A stretch of DNA of 64,000 nt from the NCBI RefSeq assembly GCF_014633365.1, contig NC_068346.1, forward strand, positions 37,139,191 to 37,203,190, read 5' to 3'. A program made the position numbers and the translations under genes. The notes beneath the pieces are model-generated. The model had not been told where the DNA came from. It searched no databases and saw only the letters and a program-made list of their open reading frames with translations. Below are positions 1-13,199 of the stretch, in pieces. Within the stretch, counting starts at the first letter, position 1, and every line of letters starts with the position of its first letter. This DNA is from Diospyros lotus. Taxonomy: Eukaryota; Streptophyta; Magnoliopsida; Ericales; Ebenaceae.

Positions 1-109
1 CTCGGCTCCTTTTAAATGGTTGCTGGATATTAGGAACATGATATGTCATCGATAGGGGTCAGTTGCTGCAACCATTTCTTTGTTGGCTAGCTAGGTTCGT
101 GGGATTGAT

Positions 110-590
110 GTGCACCTTCCTACTACATATGATTTTTTTTGCCCTAAGGGTCATATTAAGCCATGGACATCAGTGGTCTGGAGCTCGTGCCTAGGGCCGA
201 AGCATGCATTTATTCTTTGGTTGTGTGCCAAATCCAGTCTCTTGACAAGAGACAAGATCACATTTCTTGACATTGATCGATCTTGCCCTATGTGCAATGC
301 TATAGAAGAATCAGTCCGTCATTTATTTTTTCAATACCCCTTCAATTCGTTTGTTTGAGGCAGCATTAGGGATTGATCTAGTGCCCTCAAGTGGCTCGAG
401 AAGGAGGCTCGTGGATCCTCTTAGCCAAGCAAGCTAAAAAGAGTTGGCCTTAGTAGCACAATTTATTTTTTGTGGGACGTGCGTAACCGGCTTATTTTTG
501 AAGGCATTACCTCCTAGTGAAGAGAATATCATTAGGAAGATCAAACATATGTATATAAAGTAATGTTTACCATGTATCCCTATGTTTTGG
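110..590 (+). pseudogene. LINE (non-LTR retrotransposon) zinc-binding fragment
   Basis: The translation from 110 matches the zinc-binding domain at the C-terminal end of plant LINE reverse transcriptases (zf-RVT). It shows a W-S-S-C-L-G-P-K-H-A-F-I-L-W-L block, a leucine/threonine-rich L-L-T-R-D-K stretch, then C-P-M-C and an E-S-V-R-H-L-F-F stretch. The normal closing Cys is replaced by Tyr (FFQYPF). The frame stops at 358, and related sequence (FLWDVRNRLIF-like) continues with stops and frameshifts to about 590. This is a dead 3' piece of an element, with no reverse transcriptase core in the window. Confidence 0.75.
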
Positions 591-771
591 TTCATTTTAA
601 ATCTCTAGCTTTGGGTCATATGTAATTGACTCCATGCCTTATTTTGTCTGGGTACGCCAGTGCATTCTTATACAGTTTGTTCATATTTATACATATTTAC
701 CTTTCCGATCAAAATGACATTGGGAGATAATCTGGGTGAGAATCGAGACTTCTTTCTGATGCAGCATGCCC

Positions 772-2197
772 TTACAACTGGATTGTCTTCTCATCAACGT
801 TAAACACTTGGGAAGACGATAGTTGGCAGTCCTGCAGTATCTTATTGCCGAACAACTTCCTCAGCCATGATCTTGTTCTATTAGCATGGTGAGTCTGTCT
901 TTGCATCTCTCTGAGCAGTTCACCATAAGTTATTCTCGGCTTTCCCCTAATTGCCTGGTCCAGCATGTAAGTCATGGCTCCCGACATCTCATTCCCGGAA
1001 AGTGCCTGATGATTAAGTAAACAAAAAATCTTGCTTGATTTTCTCTTCACAGTTACTGGAAATGCAGGAAAACTAAGATGAAGACAATTAAGTGAAAGGC
1101 TGGCAAATTAAGTTAAGGGGCAATCAGCTCTTGCTTACGTTGGTATCAGTAGCCATTTGATCATCAGCACAGGCACTCAAAGAGATGGCTAATCCACCAT
1201 CTGTACCTTTCTTAGCCCCTGATAGAGCTTTGTTATCTATCCACTTTTTACTTACCGAAAGTCCAAATATCAAAAGAATGTTAATTAACAGCAAAACTAA
1301 TCAATCAGACAATTGAAATTGATCAATATCAGATTTGAACATATATATATATATATATTCTAGATATTGTGCGTACTCTCTGTGGTTGTAAACATGCTCT
1401 AGATCAAGAATAGTTCCACTGTGAGAGGCATCAACAATAGCATGAAGCGTGACGCCTTTCTTGAGTGGCTTGACAATGGTGTCGTTGATATCATCGTCAA
1501 CAATCAAGCCAGCAGTCACAAAATCGGAAGGGGCGATAGTTTCATCGTACCCATCACGCTCGTCTCCGCTAAGATCAACTTGTCGCAAACCATGGCCCGA
1601 GAAGAAAAACACCAACGAGTCCCCTGCCTTGCAGCCATCCACAAGCCATTCCAAGGACCTCTGTATGTTGCATTTTGTTGGAACAAAATTTGGGTCATTC
1701 CCTTCTGCAATATTCTTTTCGGGTCACAATTAGAAGCAAGCAGCAAGCTAATGCACACTAGATATACATACATATATATATATATGCTTGCAAATACCTG
1801 TAAGAACACGTATGGCAGCTTCTGGAAATTGGAAACAGTCAACGAGAAGAGATTTCATCCTGTTCACATCATTGATTGTTCCCTTGAGCTTATTATTCCG
1901 CTTTGGGTAAGTGACTCCACAAAGAACGGCCCGCTTAGTGTGATGATGCTGGCCGGTTTTAGGCCCCGGAACTGGCTTCTCTTCAGGCTTTGGCAGCGTG
2001 GAAGCAGATGGGCTACCTTTGCTCCATTTCCATATTTCCCGGTTCAGGCGGAGAGTTCCCGGTGGGACAGCGTCGCCCTCAGACGTTGCTGCAACTAAAA
2101 TCAATTGTCCACAACTGCGGCAGCGATATGTTGTTGATCCCGGTGTGCCCATAAACTGGCCGTGGCAGTAAGGACAATTGAGCTTTCTACTCCCCAT
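772..2197 (-). CDS. type I metacaspase with LSD1-type zinc finger, catalytic Cys replaced by Ser
   Basis: Four exons are inferred: 2197-1798, 1704-1377, 1250-1139 and 1005-772, coding for about 357 residues. All junctions are GT-AG and the phases agree. The N-terminus carries an LSD1/LOL-like zinc ribbon (CPYC near residue 9, CRSC about 20 residues on), a proline-rich linker, then the p20 caspase-like domain (KRAVLCGVTYP, LKGTINDV, SLVFFFSGHG with the catalytic His). The usual catalytic D-[AS]-C-H-S-G reads D-A-S-H-S-G: codon TCT instead of TGT at the nucleophile. The p10 part (DGGLAISLSACADDQ, ALSGNEMSGAMTY) and the terminal VDEKTIQL are intact. Type I metacaspases are Arg/Lys-specific Cys proteases linked to hypersensitive cell death and proteostasis. 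With Ser at this position the product may be a pseudoprotease. The open frame and clean splice sites argue against an old pseudogene. The exon 2/3 junction is the least certain one. Confidence 0.85.
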
Positions 2198-2545
2198 TCT
2201 TTCTTCTCAGTGTTGATTGATCATCCTACATATGTACTAGTTGTAATTTATACAGCAAGAAAATCAACTAACCATTTTGTTTTTGGTGCTTTTTGTTTGA
2301 TCTTTGAGCTTTAAGCTTTATTCTTCCACTAAGTGTAGTAGTGCGGGCGGAACCAGATACCCCTCAAAACGATTAGAGGATCCAAGGGGTGCATGCATTT
2401 TCGGCTTGTGTTTTTGTGGTAATAATAAAAACAAAAAAAATAAGGAAACTAATTGAGAATGTCTACATCAAGAGATTCCTATTGCCTATTGGGGGTTGGG
2501 TAGTTCAAATACTAAGATATGCACCCAAAAATAAAAAGAATAGAT

Positions 2546-2638
2546 TCCGACCTGCCGGATTCGAACCAGCGACCTAAGGATTATCTGTCGATTGAACACC
2601 ACTACAGTCCTCCGCTCTGCCAACTGAGCTAAGGTCGG
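2546..2638 (-). tRNA. tRNA-Tyr (GUA), intron-containing
   Basis: Read on the minus strand, the 7-bp acceptor stem (CCGACCT/AGGTCGG) pairs perfectly. The D arm is TAGCTCAGTTGG. The anticodon stem GAGGA/TCCTT encloses GTA (2605-2603), and the T arm is CTGGTTCGAATCCGG. An intron of about 20 nt sits one base 3' of the anticodon, as in nuclear plant tRNA-Tyr genes. The discriminator base is A. There is no encoded CCA, consistent with a nuclear gene. Confidence 0.95.
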
Positions 2639-4063
2639 CTTGGTGCTAAGTGTGCAGATAATCTTAAATACTTTTGTAACGAAACCAATTATAATAGTCA
2701 AAGATATGAAAAATAAGTTTAAGGTTCTTTATACAAATCATAAAATATAGTTACGAGCAATCCTTCCTATGCCAAGAGTTCTTGTCTTACGTAATGATGA
2801 GGAACTCCATTTCGTTTATATTATTACTTATTTTATGAAAAGAGACTAAAAAATTGAAACATTATTTTTAAAATTCTTTTTATATGACACAATAATTTTA
2901 ATCATACAAGTTGGGCTTATCTTTGTCCGAGGAGGAACATATGAGATGGAAGCTCTACGTATAGTTTTGAAGTTGAGCTTTTAGGGATAGCACAAACAAT
3001 CTCTTATATGTGTTCAAAAAGTTTAGATACTTTAAAATTATAGGTTCGATTCTACTTTTCGTATGAAATTGTGTAATTATTTATGTCTATCTTAAGGGGT
3101 AAGTCTCGGATTTTAACTCACGGTAAGACTATTCCTATACTTAAATTAATATCAAGTCATGACAGATCATGAATTTTAAAAAAGATAAAACAATTCAAGT
3201 CAAAGATTATATGTAATGAAGGACCCTTCGAGTTTTTTATATTATAAAAAAAAAATAAAACAAACATTATTGAACTTTATAAGAATCAATCAAAACTCAT
3301 TAAGTCAATTAGTGAGGCCCAAACCCATTTACCTCAAGTAGTTTTGGGCATGTAACTCAAGTTTTTGCTCAATCAGCCCAAAATATGACTATTGACTCAG
3401 ATATCATTAAAGCCCAAAAAATAAAATTTTGATGTGTATATGTGCGTTAATGCTAGCACCTTATAATAGGTAAAATCTATATTTTTATTTTTATATTTTA
3501 ATTTTTTAATATATTTATTTAATTTTTTTTATTATTTTAATTAAATCATTGGATTTACATTTTCAAGTTAATTTAATTCATATACTTTAACTTATTTTTT
3601 GTGTGATAATTTAAATTTTTTATTATTTTAATTATATCTCTAAATTTATATTTTTGAGTTAATTTAAACTCTTATAATTTGATATAAATAGAGTGTGACA
3701 AATAATTTATCATCTCCTTTAAAGTTTTTTTTTTTACATGAAAATATTAAAATTAAATTGATTACAAAATGCAAATTTAAGAATGTAATTAAAATAATAA
3801 AAAAATTAATTATCACTAAAAAATGTCAAAGTATAACTTAAAAATTATAATTAAAATAAAAAAAAATTAATAATCACACAAAAAAAAAATGAAAATAACG
3901 AATTTCCAACATGAAAGTATGTATAATATGAAAATTTTAAATAATTACACGAAAAAATGCAGGCGTCTCATCTTAACGATTATAAAAATCTCACTATTAA
4001 ACGCTTAAAAATATATAATGATAATGATAATAATAAAAGCCACATTGTCAGTCAGGTTGGATG
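2639..4063. other. AT-rich intergenic spacer
   Basis: There are long A/T runs and no frame resembling a known protein. It ends at the probable promoter of the DnaJ gene. I see no defined transposon ends here. Confidence 0.6.
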
Positions 4064-4240
4064 TATATATGGAGGGTTCTAGAAATTCAAGATTCTTTTT
4101 TGTCCGTCGTTAGAGAGCCTCATCTTCGACTCTGCTGCTCCGCCACCAACCACCGTTCTTCCGCCGCCAAAGCCCCCAAGCTCTCTACGCAGCGGCACTA
4201 AACGGCTCGCAATACTTCGGTTCGAATCTTCTCGTCCCTT
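4064..4240 (+). promoter_or_regulatory. probable core promoter and untranslated first exon of the DnaJ gene
   Basis: TATATATGG at 4064-4072 is a plausible TATA box. It is followed by a C/T-rich, GC-richer stretch (about 4100-4240) typical of a plant 5' UTR. The coding start lies about 440 bases downstream at 4676, so a leader intron between about 4240 and 4670 is inferred. No transcript evidence is available here. Confidence 0.45.
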
Positions 4241-4675
4241 CCCCCCCACCTCCACCTCTCTCTGTATATCTGTGCATGTATTTTGTGTATGTGCGTGCGT
4301 GCGTGTAGTTATGCTTGTGATTCGGTTCTAAAGTGCATATGTGCTTCTACTTGGGCATTTTTGGTGTATCTGGAGTTCAGTATGGTTCCTATAATTTTTA
4401 AGCTTGCTGGAACAATTGAACTCTTCTGCGATTGGTTTCTGCATCAGCTGTGTTGCAATATAATTTGGATGCTAATGCACATGTTTGTTCTGCTTTTGCA
4501 TTCACCCCGTTCCGGTTGCCATATCTGATTCCATATTTTCTGACACAATGCAGTTTCTGAAAGCAGCACCTAATCTTAACAGCCATTCATTCTAAGCTAC
4601 TATTTTCCATCTTGCAATATGTCATACAACTGCTGACTACATATCTTTTAATTTTCCTAAAATAGAGTATACTAA

Positions 4676-7600
4676 ATGGCGATCATACCATCTGCTAGTA
4701 CATGGGTTGCTTGTTGGGGACAACCTCAATTTGTTGCAAAATCCTCGGTTACAAACAAGTTATCAACTTCTTTGAACTGGTAAGTTTCATATTAGTTTTT
4801 GTTTGAAATGGTTGTTAAGTACAGATAAATCTAGCCTGCCAAACGCCTGATGCAGAATTTTAGTTGCTTTTTCTGTTTTTGAGATGGAGGCAAGTGGGAA
4901 CAGGGTTACGTTAGGATTGAAGAATGACTATTTTTTACAAGTAACATTTGAAAGATAGCTTTATATGAGAGTTACTAGACGTTACCCTTATAAAAGGGTT
5001 TTTCCCAGCTCCAGAATACAGGCTAAGTTGGCGTCCACACCACAGTATCGGTCTAGCCTTTTTTGTTAGGTATTAAGCTTTGATAATGCTTCTTGGGTAA
5101 ATTTGATACAACTTAATGCAAAATAAAACAAGTACGAAAATAAATTCTGCAATGCCCACAAAGGATCAAAATCACAGAGACACAAATTTAACCCACATCC
5201 ACAAGCAAAGGAAAAATAAAATGCGCTATATAAATAATGAGTTCACAAAATAGAAAAACTCACACTCAACCCCAAAACCCAGTACACCCAAACTCACAAT
5301 AAGTTGCATCCTAACCAGTGTGCCCTGCTGATGCAATTTGTTAATTAGATATGCTACTCTATACATAGAGAGAACAAGATAGGTTCTAAATCTAAAACTC
5401 GCTGAGTTTTGAATTTGGTATATATATCCTATCTCTATCATACTTTGCCTATCTTCACTTAGGCTTGTTTCTTGTGTATGTGCATTGGCAAACATGTTAC
5501 TTGCAGTATTTTGAAACTCTAAGATAGTGCTGTGATAAACCTTCCAATAAAAAATAAAAGCTGACCTCTTGAAAGGAAAATGCATCAGATTCTACCATAT
5601 GTTATCTCAAATTCTACTTGTTTCGAAGAGTGGGGTTTACTTTTATTCCCGTTCTGCAAGATCTGAATTAAAGGAACCTGCGGGCAGGGTGATTTAACTT
5701 TTCTCACTCCATGTTTGGCATCTATTCTGGTTCTTGCACACCATGACTATGAAGTTTTTAGAATCTTATTATTGGTTTTGGTGAATTTGAATTTATTACG
5801 GAGGACTTCTCCTTTTTTTTCTTTGTTTATTTTTGTGAGTTATTGTAGTGTTAAAAATTGAATGGAATGGATACATGGATCATATGTGGACCAGAAAGGA
5901 AACTCTATTGGAATTGAGCCTTTAAAGAAACCTGAACTGCATTCTAAGAGTTTAGATTTCTACTGTGGCATGTTGATCATGATATATTTTCATTCTATTT
6001 AGGGATTCATGATGCATGTGTGTTGCTTTATATGTTTCCTGGCTATGCATCTTCATCCATAAAAGTATGCATGTTCTGTTTTGGTCCCATTTATTGTTTT
6101 TGGCTAGTGTCTCAAGCAAGACAAGAGCTTTGGCATCAACAAGTTCAACAATGTTTTCTCAAGATTCCTTGCATCAATTTTTCAACGTGATGCCATCTAG
6201 AAGCCCATGTCACCGTAGGGGAGCATACCTGATTGTCAGAGCTGATAGTGTGAGTTTGCTATATGAATTTTCCCTTGAAAGTTCTTTCCTAGGTTCTGTT
6301 GCTTTCGAAAGTTCACTGTATGTATACTTGCTGTATCAACCTCATGTACTCACAGAATTACTATGCTGTCCTTGGCGTGCCGAAAACTGCTACCAAATCA
6401 GAAATCAAAAGTGGTGAGTAGACTATTAATTAATCTTTCTGGCTTTTCCAATACCATTGTAATATAATTAACAGGGCAAGCTAGCACATAAAGCTGCACA
6501 CGTTAGTGAAATGTACAGAGTCTTATTTCAGAGGGCAGAGAGGTAGATTTGATGGTTAAACATGTTACCCCTGTGTGTAGAGAAACCCTTACTGTGCTCC
6601 AAACGCTACCCCATATATAATTTTCCTTTTGTCGGATTTAAATTATGCATACAGATTCAATCTGCCATGATGTTTTGTTGTGCTAATTATTACCGTGCTG
6701 TTTAGGTCATTACTTATTTGTCACCTTTAATCGGATGATGAACATCATTATGCATCTTTGCACATCTTATGATTGCTTGTGTATCTGCTTCTTTCCTTTC
6801 TCTTTACCCCTTTTGTCTTTGACTTTTTTTTATTTTCTCTACGTAGAAATCACTGTGCTTCTTCAGGGAATGGTGTGTTGTTGAAAATGTATTGAAACTC
6901 TATTAAGAGCTACATAGATTCCTTCCCACCATCCCAACCTAAGCAAGATATTTCTAGCTATATTAGTCTGTTGTTAACTGGCTTTTTTGCCTTCAGTTTT
7001 AGAGGCTTGAGCTTTCTGGTATAAGTTGTAGGTTTTATAGCTTTCCAGTGCATTTTCATCATGAAGTATGTCTAATTTGAATAAAAAATCATCGTGCCTC
7101 TTCAGACTCGGCTTTGATGCTTTTCATTGTTATTTATTCTTTATGTCCACTATAAGCAACAACAAGAACAACAATCTCAGCCTTAATCCCACTATGTGGA
7201 GTTGGTTACAAAAAATTTACCATAAGGATTCTTGATTTCCAGCATTCTAATAAAAATATGTTGACTCATATGATATTGCTAACTGCTTTTGTCTTCTTGT
7301 TTAGCTTATAGAAAGCTTGCCAGGAGTTATCACCCTGATGTAAACAAGTAAGTTGAACTGTATCGTTAATATGCAAAATGGCAACATATTTTGTGTTACC
7401 CCAAAATAGGAACAAAATGTTGATTAAAATGATATAACAAAAGTCTGTGACATTTTTATGCTGCCTTACTTCAAAGTTATTTGTCATGCAGAGAAACCAC
7501 ATTTTTATTACGCGTAGGAACCAAGATTTGCATTTCAGGATGAAAATTTCAATAATTCTTTTTCTTTTTTTGGCTAGCCAATCATTCTATTTTGAAGTAT

Positions 7601-9350
7601 TCAGAATTTGAAATTAGGTATCTAAGAGGTATTTGAATAGAAATATGAAAGCAAAGATTTGAAATCATGTATAATCCTACCAATTAGATGATGTAATATC
7701 TCCAACTTGCATACACACGTATTCTTTCATGCATGATGCATCTATACAGACTGACATATATATATATATATATGTTTGTGTATTTCACCCAATAACTTTT
7801 TCCATGGTACCTATTTTTGTGGACTGAATTGTTCCCATTCTGAACCAAGGTGGTATCTGATAAATTTACAATTTTTTGAGTTGCTCCATGTATAATCTGT
7901 TCTCACAAAACCGGCACATCATTGTGGTGCAGAATCCATTGATTTATAATTTCTTCACGACTCCCATATAATTTTTGCTTGACCCCGTTGCCCATGCTTT
8001 ATGCAAGTGGTCCTTGATTTGATACCTAAGTTTAGCAAGTATTACTCTAAAGAAATTTTCATGAATACTACATTTTTTATACTGTTTGCAATTGTAGATA
8101 TAACATGCTCTTATTCAACTCTGGTTTTCTTCCTCCTTTCCTGCAGAGAAACTGGAGCAGAAGAGAAATTTAAGGAGATTAGCAATGCCTATGAGGTAAA
8201 CTCCTGGATTTTTGCACATGTGCTGCTTGAGGATTTATTGATTAAGCAATGTCGGGTTTAGGGGTGGACCATTGAGTATATACTCAGTAGTAAAAGGTGC
8301 ATACTACAGGTTTTGTCAGATGATGAGAAACGTTCCATATATGACAAGTATGGGGAGGCTGGGCTTAAAGGTGCTGGCATGGGCATGGGGGTGAGTGCTA
8401 TTGTACTGAGAAGATGAAAATGATGAAAAGGCTGTTTTCAGTTTTCACCATCTTAACCTAAATACTATTTTCACATTTGGAGCATTTCATGGTGGCAGGA
8501 TTTCAGCAACCCCTTTGATTTGTTTGAGTCATTATTTGATGGCTTGGGTGGCATGGGCGGTATGGGCATGGGTGGAAGAGGCTCTCGGAGTAGGGCAACA
8601 GAGGGTGAGGACCAGATTTACAACTTGGTTTTGGATTTTAAAGAAGCAGTTTTTGGGGTAGAAAAGGCGGTTGAGATATCTCGGCTTGAGGCATGTAGCG
8701 CCTGCAATGGATCAGGTGCCAAACCCGGGACCAGCACAACCAAATGTACCACATGTAATGGGCAAGGGCAAGTTGTCACATCTGCAAGGACCCCCTTGGG
8801 TGTCTTCCAGCAAGTCATGACCTGCTCTGCCTGTGGTGGAACTGGAGAGAGCACCACTCCTTGCGACACTTGTCGAGGTGATGGTCGAGTGAGCAAGCCG
8901 AAGCGCATTAGCCTAAAAGTCCCCGCTGGGGTTGATGCTGGGAGCAGGCTAAGGGTCCGGGGGGAAGGCAATGCAGGGAGAAGAGGAGGGGCTCCTGGAG
9001 ACCTCTTCGTGATCCTTGATGTTCTTCGTGATCCTGTATTGAAACGGGATGGCACCAACATTCTCTACGCTTGCAAGGTTTCCTATACAGAAGCCATCTT
9101 AGGGACAACAAAGAAGGTTCCTACGGTTGATGGCATGGTTGACTTGAAAATTCCAGCTGGTACCCAGCCGGGAACAACGCTGGTGATGGCCAAAAAGGGT
9201 GTGCCGTTTCTTAACAAAGGAAAAATGAGGGGCGATCAGTTGGTGAAGGTGCAAGTTGAGATCCCAAAACGGCTGAGTGGTGAAGAGAGGAAGCTTATTG
9301 AGGAACTTGCTAATCTAAACAAGGCAAAACCTGTGAGCAGTAGGAGATAA
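4676..9350 (+). CDS. DJA5/DJA6: chloroplast type I (DnaJA) J-protein co-chaperone
   Basis: Seven exons: 4676-4779, 6108-6249, 6356-6413, 7305-7347, 8147-8195, 8310-8390 and 8499-9350, all GT-AG with consistent phase, coding for 442 residues. The first ~90 residues form a Ser/Arg-rich plastid transit peptide. The J domain follows (NYYAVLGV..., with the HPD tripeptide in SYHPDVN) and is spread over exons 3-6. A G/M/F-rich linker precedes four CxxCxGxG-type zinc repeats ([32 protein letters not shown]). The C-terminal substrate domains ([39 protein letters not shown]) are complete. The protein stimulates the ATPase of stromal Hsp70. In Arabidopsis the closest proteins I recall are DJA5/DJA6, linked to plastid iron-sulfur supply; which of the two this is cannot be settled here. 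The exon structure looks fully intact. Confidence 0.93.
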
Positions 9351-12300
9351 TAGAAGTTGGGGCCAATGATGTTTGGTGTTTATACGCATACATGCTTCTC
9401 CCCCTCTCCTCTTCCAGGGTGGTGATCATTCAGAATTCAGAATTTGGAATTTTCCTACTGGTTTCTCAACAGGTAAACTTGTGTGTTACTCATTCATACG
9501 TAAAGGGGATTAGGGGAGTAGGATACTGTTTATTTTCTCCTCCCCCACCCCCCCACATTTTTGGTTACCATTTTGCCTGAAAATGTGGGTCCAAATCCCA
9601 CGATTTTGTCATCTAAATCTTACATATATGATACAGTTCCTGTAGCTTTGTTAGTAAATAGCATCTGAAATAGAGCCTAAAGTTTTGGGAATCCATAGTT
9701 TCTATTCTGGTAACCCTTTGCGTTAACTATTCCAGTTTCTTTGTGCCTTGAACAGAAAGTACACTTAGCTGGCTCACATTAGCTGCAAATTAAATTAAGG
9801 AGCAGCTAAAGATGAGAATGATTTTGGGTGTTTGGATTAGTCTGTCTTTAATTAGAGGCTGAAAGCAGCTCTTGTGGTTGGTTGTTATGGGTCCAGCTTA
9901 GTGGTATTATTTATAAACTCTGGCATGATGGGTTTGACCATGAATGATAACTCAGGATTTGTCCTCAGACAGGCTGGATCCAAGTTTGCCATTGTTTGAA
10001 CTTTGAACTTATCAGAAGCTTCACGCCTCCAACCAAAGGATCTTGGGCCCCGGCGTGCAGCTTTTAGTAACCAATCCTATCTCTTATGGTTACCAACTCA
10101 GTCTTCCCCTAGCCTTCTAGTGACCCTTTTTAGAGAGAGACAGTTCTAATTTTATTAGCCTTTTTTTTTATTTTTCATCAAATTTTATTAATAAAAATTA
10201 ATATAATACATTAACATAACTTCTTCACAATCACTTGGTTGTGGGGTTTATATTAATTTGAACATTAAATAATTTTTAGATTTATATAAATGTATATTAT
10301 CTCAATTTTTGTTTAAAGAATTTGATAAAAAAAATAAGAGGGATTAAATTTGTAACGAAAATTAAAATTTAGTTGTGGTGATAAAAATTAACTTGCTGTG
10401 GTTAATTTATTATAAAATTTAAAATTTAAAAATTAATAATGTAATTTACACTTAGGTTGTGTGGAAATAAAAAGAAAAAATGAAGACGATACGAGGATGG
10501 GAAATAATATTTTTAAAGAAAGAAAGAAATAAAAAATGTGGGAAAATATATAAATAAAAAAATATAAGAAAGTTTTTTATAAATATAATTTTTAATATAA
10601 AAAATAATTATTTAATTTAAAAATAAAGATAAATTTTATAATGTATTTAAATAAACATAAACATAAATTTTAATGAATTATGATTTATTAATTAAAAATA
10701 AATAATAAATTTAAAAAATAAAAATTTTGTCTCTAATCTCTTCGTGAATAAAAATATATTTTTGATATTTTTTAATATTATAAAATAATTTTAAAATTAT
10801 ATAAATAAATAAGTAATATATTTTTTAAATATTTTGATATTTGAAGCATTTCGAAAATGTTAAAAGAGGACTTTGAAGGCGTTTTTGCGTATAGTAGATT
10901 TACACAACAGCAAAAAGGAGAAATAAAGATAAGACCCAACTGCACTGTAGACTGTGCTGACACTTCAATAATGTTAACAACACACAATAATTCTGCCTCT
11001 CTACCCTTGACTTTGTAACCAAAACAAAAACTTTTTTGGCTTTGGGATATTGTAGCTGCTGTTGATTATGCACTGTCCCTCTTGTCTTCAAATTGAATGG
11101 TACAGCAATGTAAAGCCAAAAATGGGTCTGTGGCTTGCCCTTAATTATTGGCCCAACTCGCCTCTTGTCACTATGATGTGTTTGGTAAAATAGATCATCA
11201 CCTATAATTAGTTATTAATGAATATTTTGTCCATAATCTTTAGAATTATTATGTTTGTACACTCAACTGGCTCATTCAATATGGGTAGGCATCTAGAATG
11301 TACTGTGACTATGAACTTCCAACCCACAAGAAAAAGATATGTTATATGAGAGAAGTGTTCCCAACATTTACTTCCTTACTTTCCACCTTGTTGCTCCATT
11401 TGATTTAGATAGTGAAAGTATTTATTTCCCTTGTTCTTTTTAGTTTTCAATTTGAACATGATCACTAATTATGTCAATCGTACGAACGTGGGGTGGTTTC
11501 GATTTTCAGTATAATCTTTGACGATTAAGTTAGTGCTTTAGAAGAATTAAAGTAAATACTAGTGAGTCTTTGGAAATAGATGTCATATGAAATTATATAT
11601 TAAAATTTTATCTTTTATGTAAGTCAAACTTTTCCTAATTAAGTAAGATTTTCGACTAGATCACTTTTGAGATTTCTAAACTTTGTAGTAGGATATTTCT
11701 GAGTGTGGTTCGCTTCTCTAGGTAATAGAGGAGCAAGTAAGTCATGTTTTACAGTTTTGAGTCTTGACAAACAAGATACATAGCATATTACGACTCGTAA
11801 GATACATAAATATAATAATTTATTTTTTAAAAAAATAAAAAATATATAAATAAATACAGTGTGGGGTCCCTCTCATGAAATAGTAAATACCTAACTTAAA
11901 CGTGTACAATATTTCACAACCTTACAACCCATCATGAATCACAGCTTGAAAGGCATGCCTCTCAGAAGGGCTCATAATCATAGCCATATATGAATGTCTG
12001 GCTTTAACCAAATCAAAAGGGATGGCTTAATGTGAACATGGATTGGGTAGGTGAGTGTCTGGTGGCCGTGGGATGGTCCCAAAAGTGCTTTTTTACATCA
12101 CTCCACGCCCCTAAATCATATTCATGTAATCACAGTTGATTTGGTAAGATTTCTTTTTCTCAGTCATAAATTTTAATAGACCATATTATTGTTGATATAT
12201 CATAAAAAAAAAAAATTGCGAGACCATCTTTGAGCTAAAAGATGGTATCATGGGTAAAGTTTGTAAGACCATTACAATCTCTTGGAGATTAAAGGCTAGG

Positions 12301-12900
12301 AGAACAATACGGTCTCCCGAAGACTTACATTGGGGGACTATTATCGTCCCCCAAAAACTATTATCAGGTTCTGTCCCAAAACTTATGCTATAAAAGTCCT
12401 TTTTGTAAGAAATCCCAAAGAAAGTGCAAATTATTCAAGAGTACTACAAAAAAGATAGATATTATTAGAAAAAAAAAATTAATTCTAATAGATCTCAAAA
12501 AGTTTTAAATATCTTTATAAATAGATGAACACTCATTTCATAAAGGGGTACATTTTTTATATTGATTTTAATATTGCATTCAAGTCTTCAATATCTAATT
12601 TAAGTATCGAAATGTTTGTACGAAAACTTTCTTATGCCCTTTGATATTTTTCTTTCTTACATATTTCAATCGACTTGATAACGATGTTTTCAATTAATAA
12701 ATTCAATTTTATATTCAAGTGATAATAATTGTATATAAGAATAAGGAGGACATATTCATATGATATGCATAACTACTTTTTTATTACAAAGAGATTATAT
12801 TCTCATGACTCAAATCCAATTATATATAAAACAAAAATGCAAGATAGGTAGAAGGGCACTATACCTCCTTAATTTGGGATTAGGGTTTTGTGGATTTGAG
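9351..12900. other. 3' UTR of the DnaJ gene, then AT-rich spacer
   Basis: The first ~300 bases probably include the DnaJ 3' UTR. The rest is low-complexity AT-rich DNA (strongest at 10140-10860 and 11810-11850). Short open frames show no recognisable domain. A small GC-rich hairpin lies at 12332-12357. Confidence 0.55.
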
Positions 12901-13002
12901 GGAAGCTGATGATTTTGGGTGGTGCCCAAAATCCTTGTAGGGACACTGACAAACATCACTCCCTACGTACCCACAAAGAACCCAGAGTTGAGTACTCAAA
13001 AC

Positions 13003-13098
13003 CTATTTACGTACGTCCCTCTATACACAATATGCATGAACCTCTTCCTAAACCCTATTTATGTCCCTCTGTACACAATGCATGAACCTCTCCCTATC
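13003..13098. repeat. short imperfect tandem duplication (two copies, about 45-50 bp)
   Basis: Two adjacent units share CTATTTA, GTCCCTCT, ACACAAT, GCATGAACCTCT and CCCTA in the same order, with small indels. The second unit lacks ACGTAC at its start. A 93-codon open frame crosses it but resembles nothing I know. Confidence 0.6.
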
Positions 13099-13199
13099 TT
13101 CCATGGCATTGGAAATCTCCCAAAGGGCCCCCAAAAGGGCACACCCAATAAGAAGAATAAGAATAATGGGTTTGACGTGACCATGTCACCCACTAGATG

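Noticed and set aside
1421..2098. 225-codon plus-strand frame
   Set aside because: Antisense to metacaspase exons 1 and 2 and their intron; no independent similarity.
4077..4084. TTCTAGAA as a heat-shock element for the DnaJ gene
   Set aside because: Only two clean units, and it lies downstream of the probable TATA box; too weak to call.
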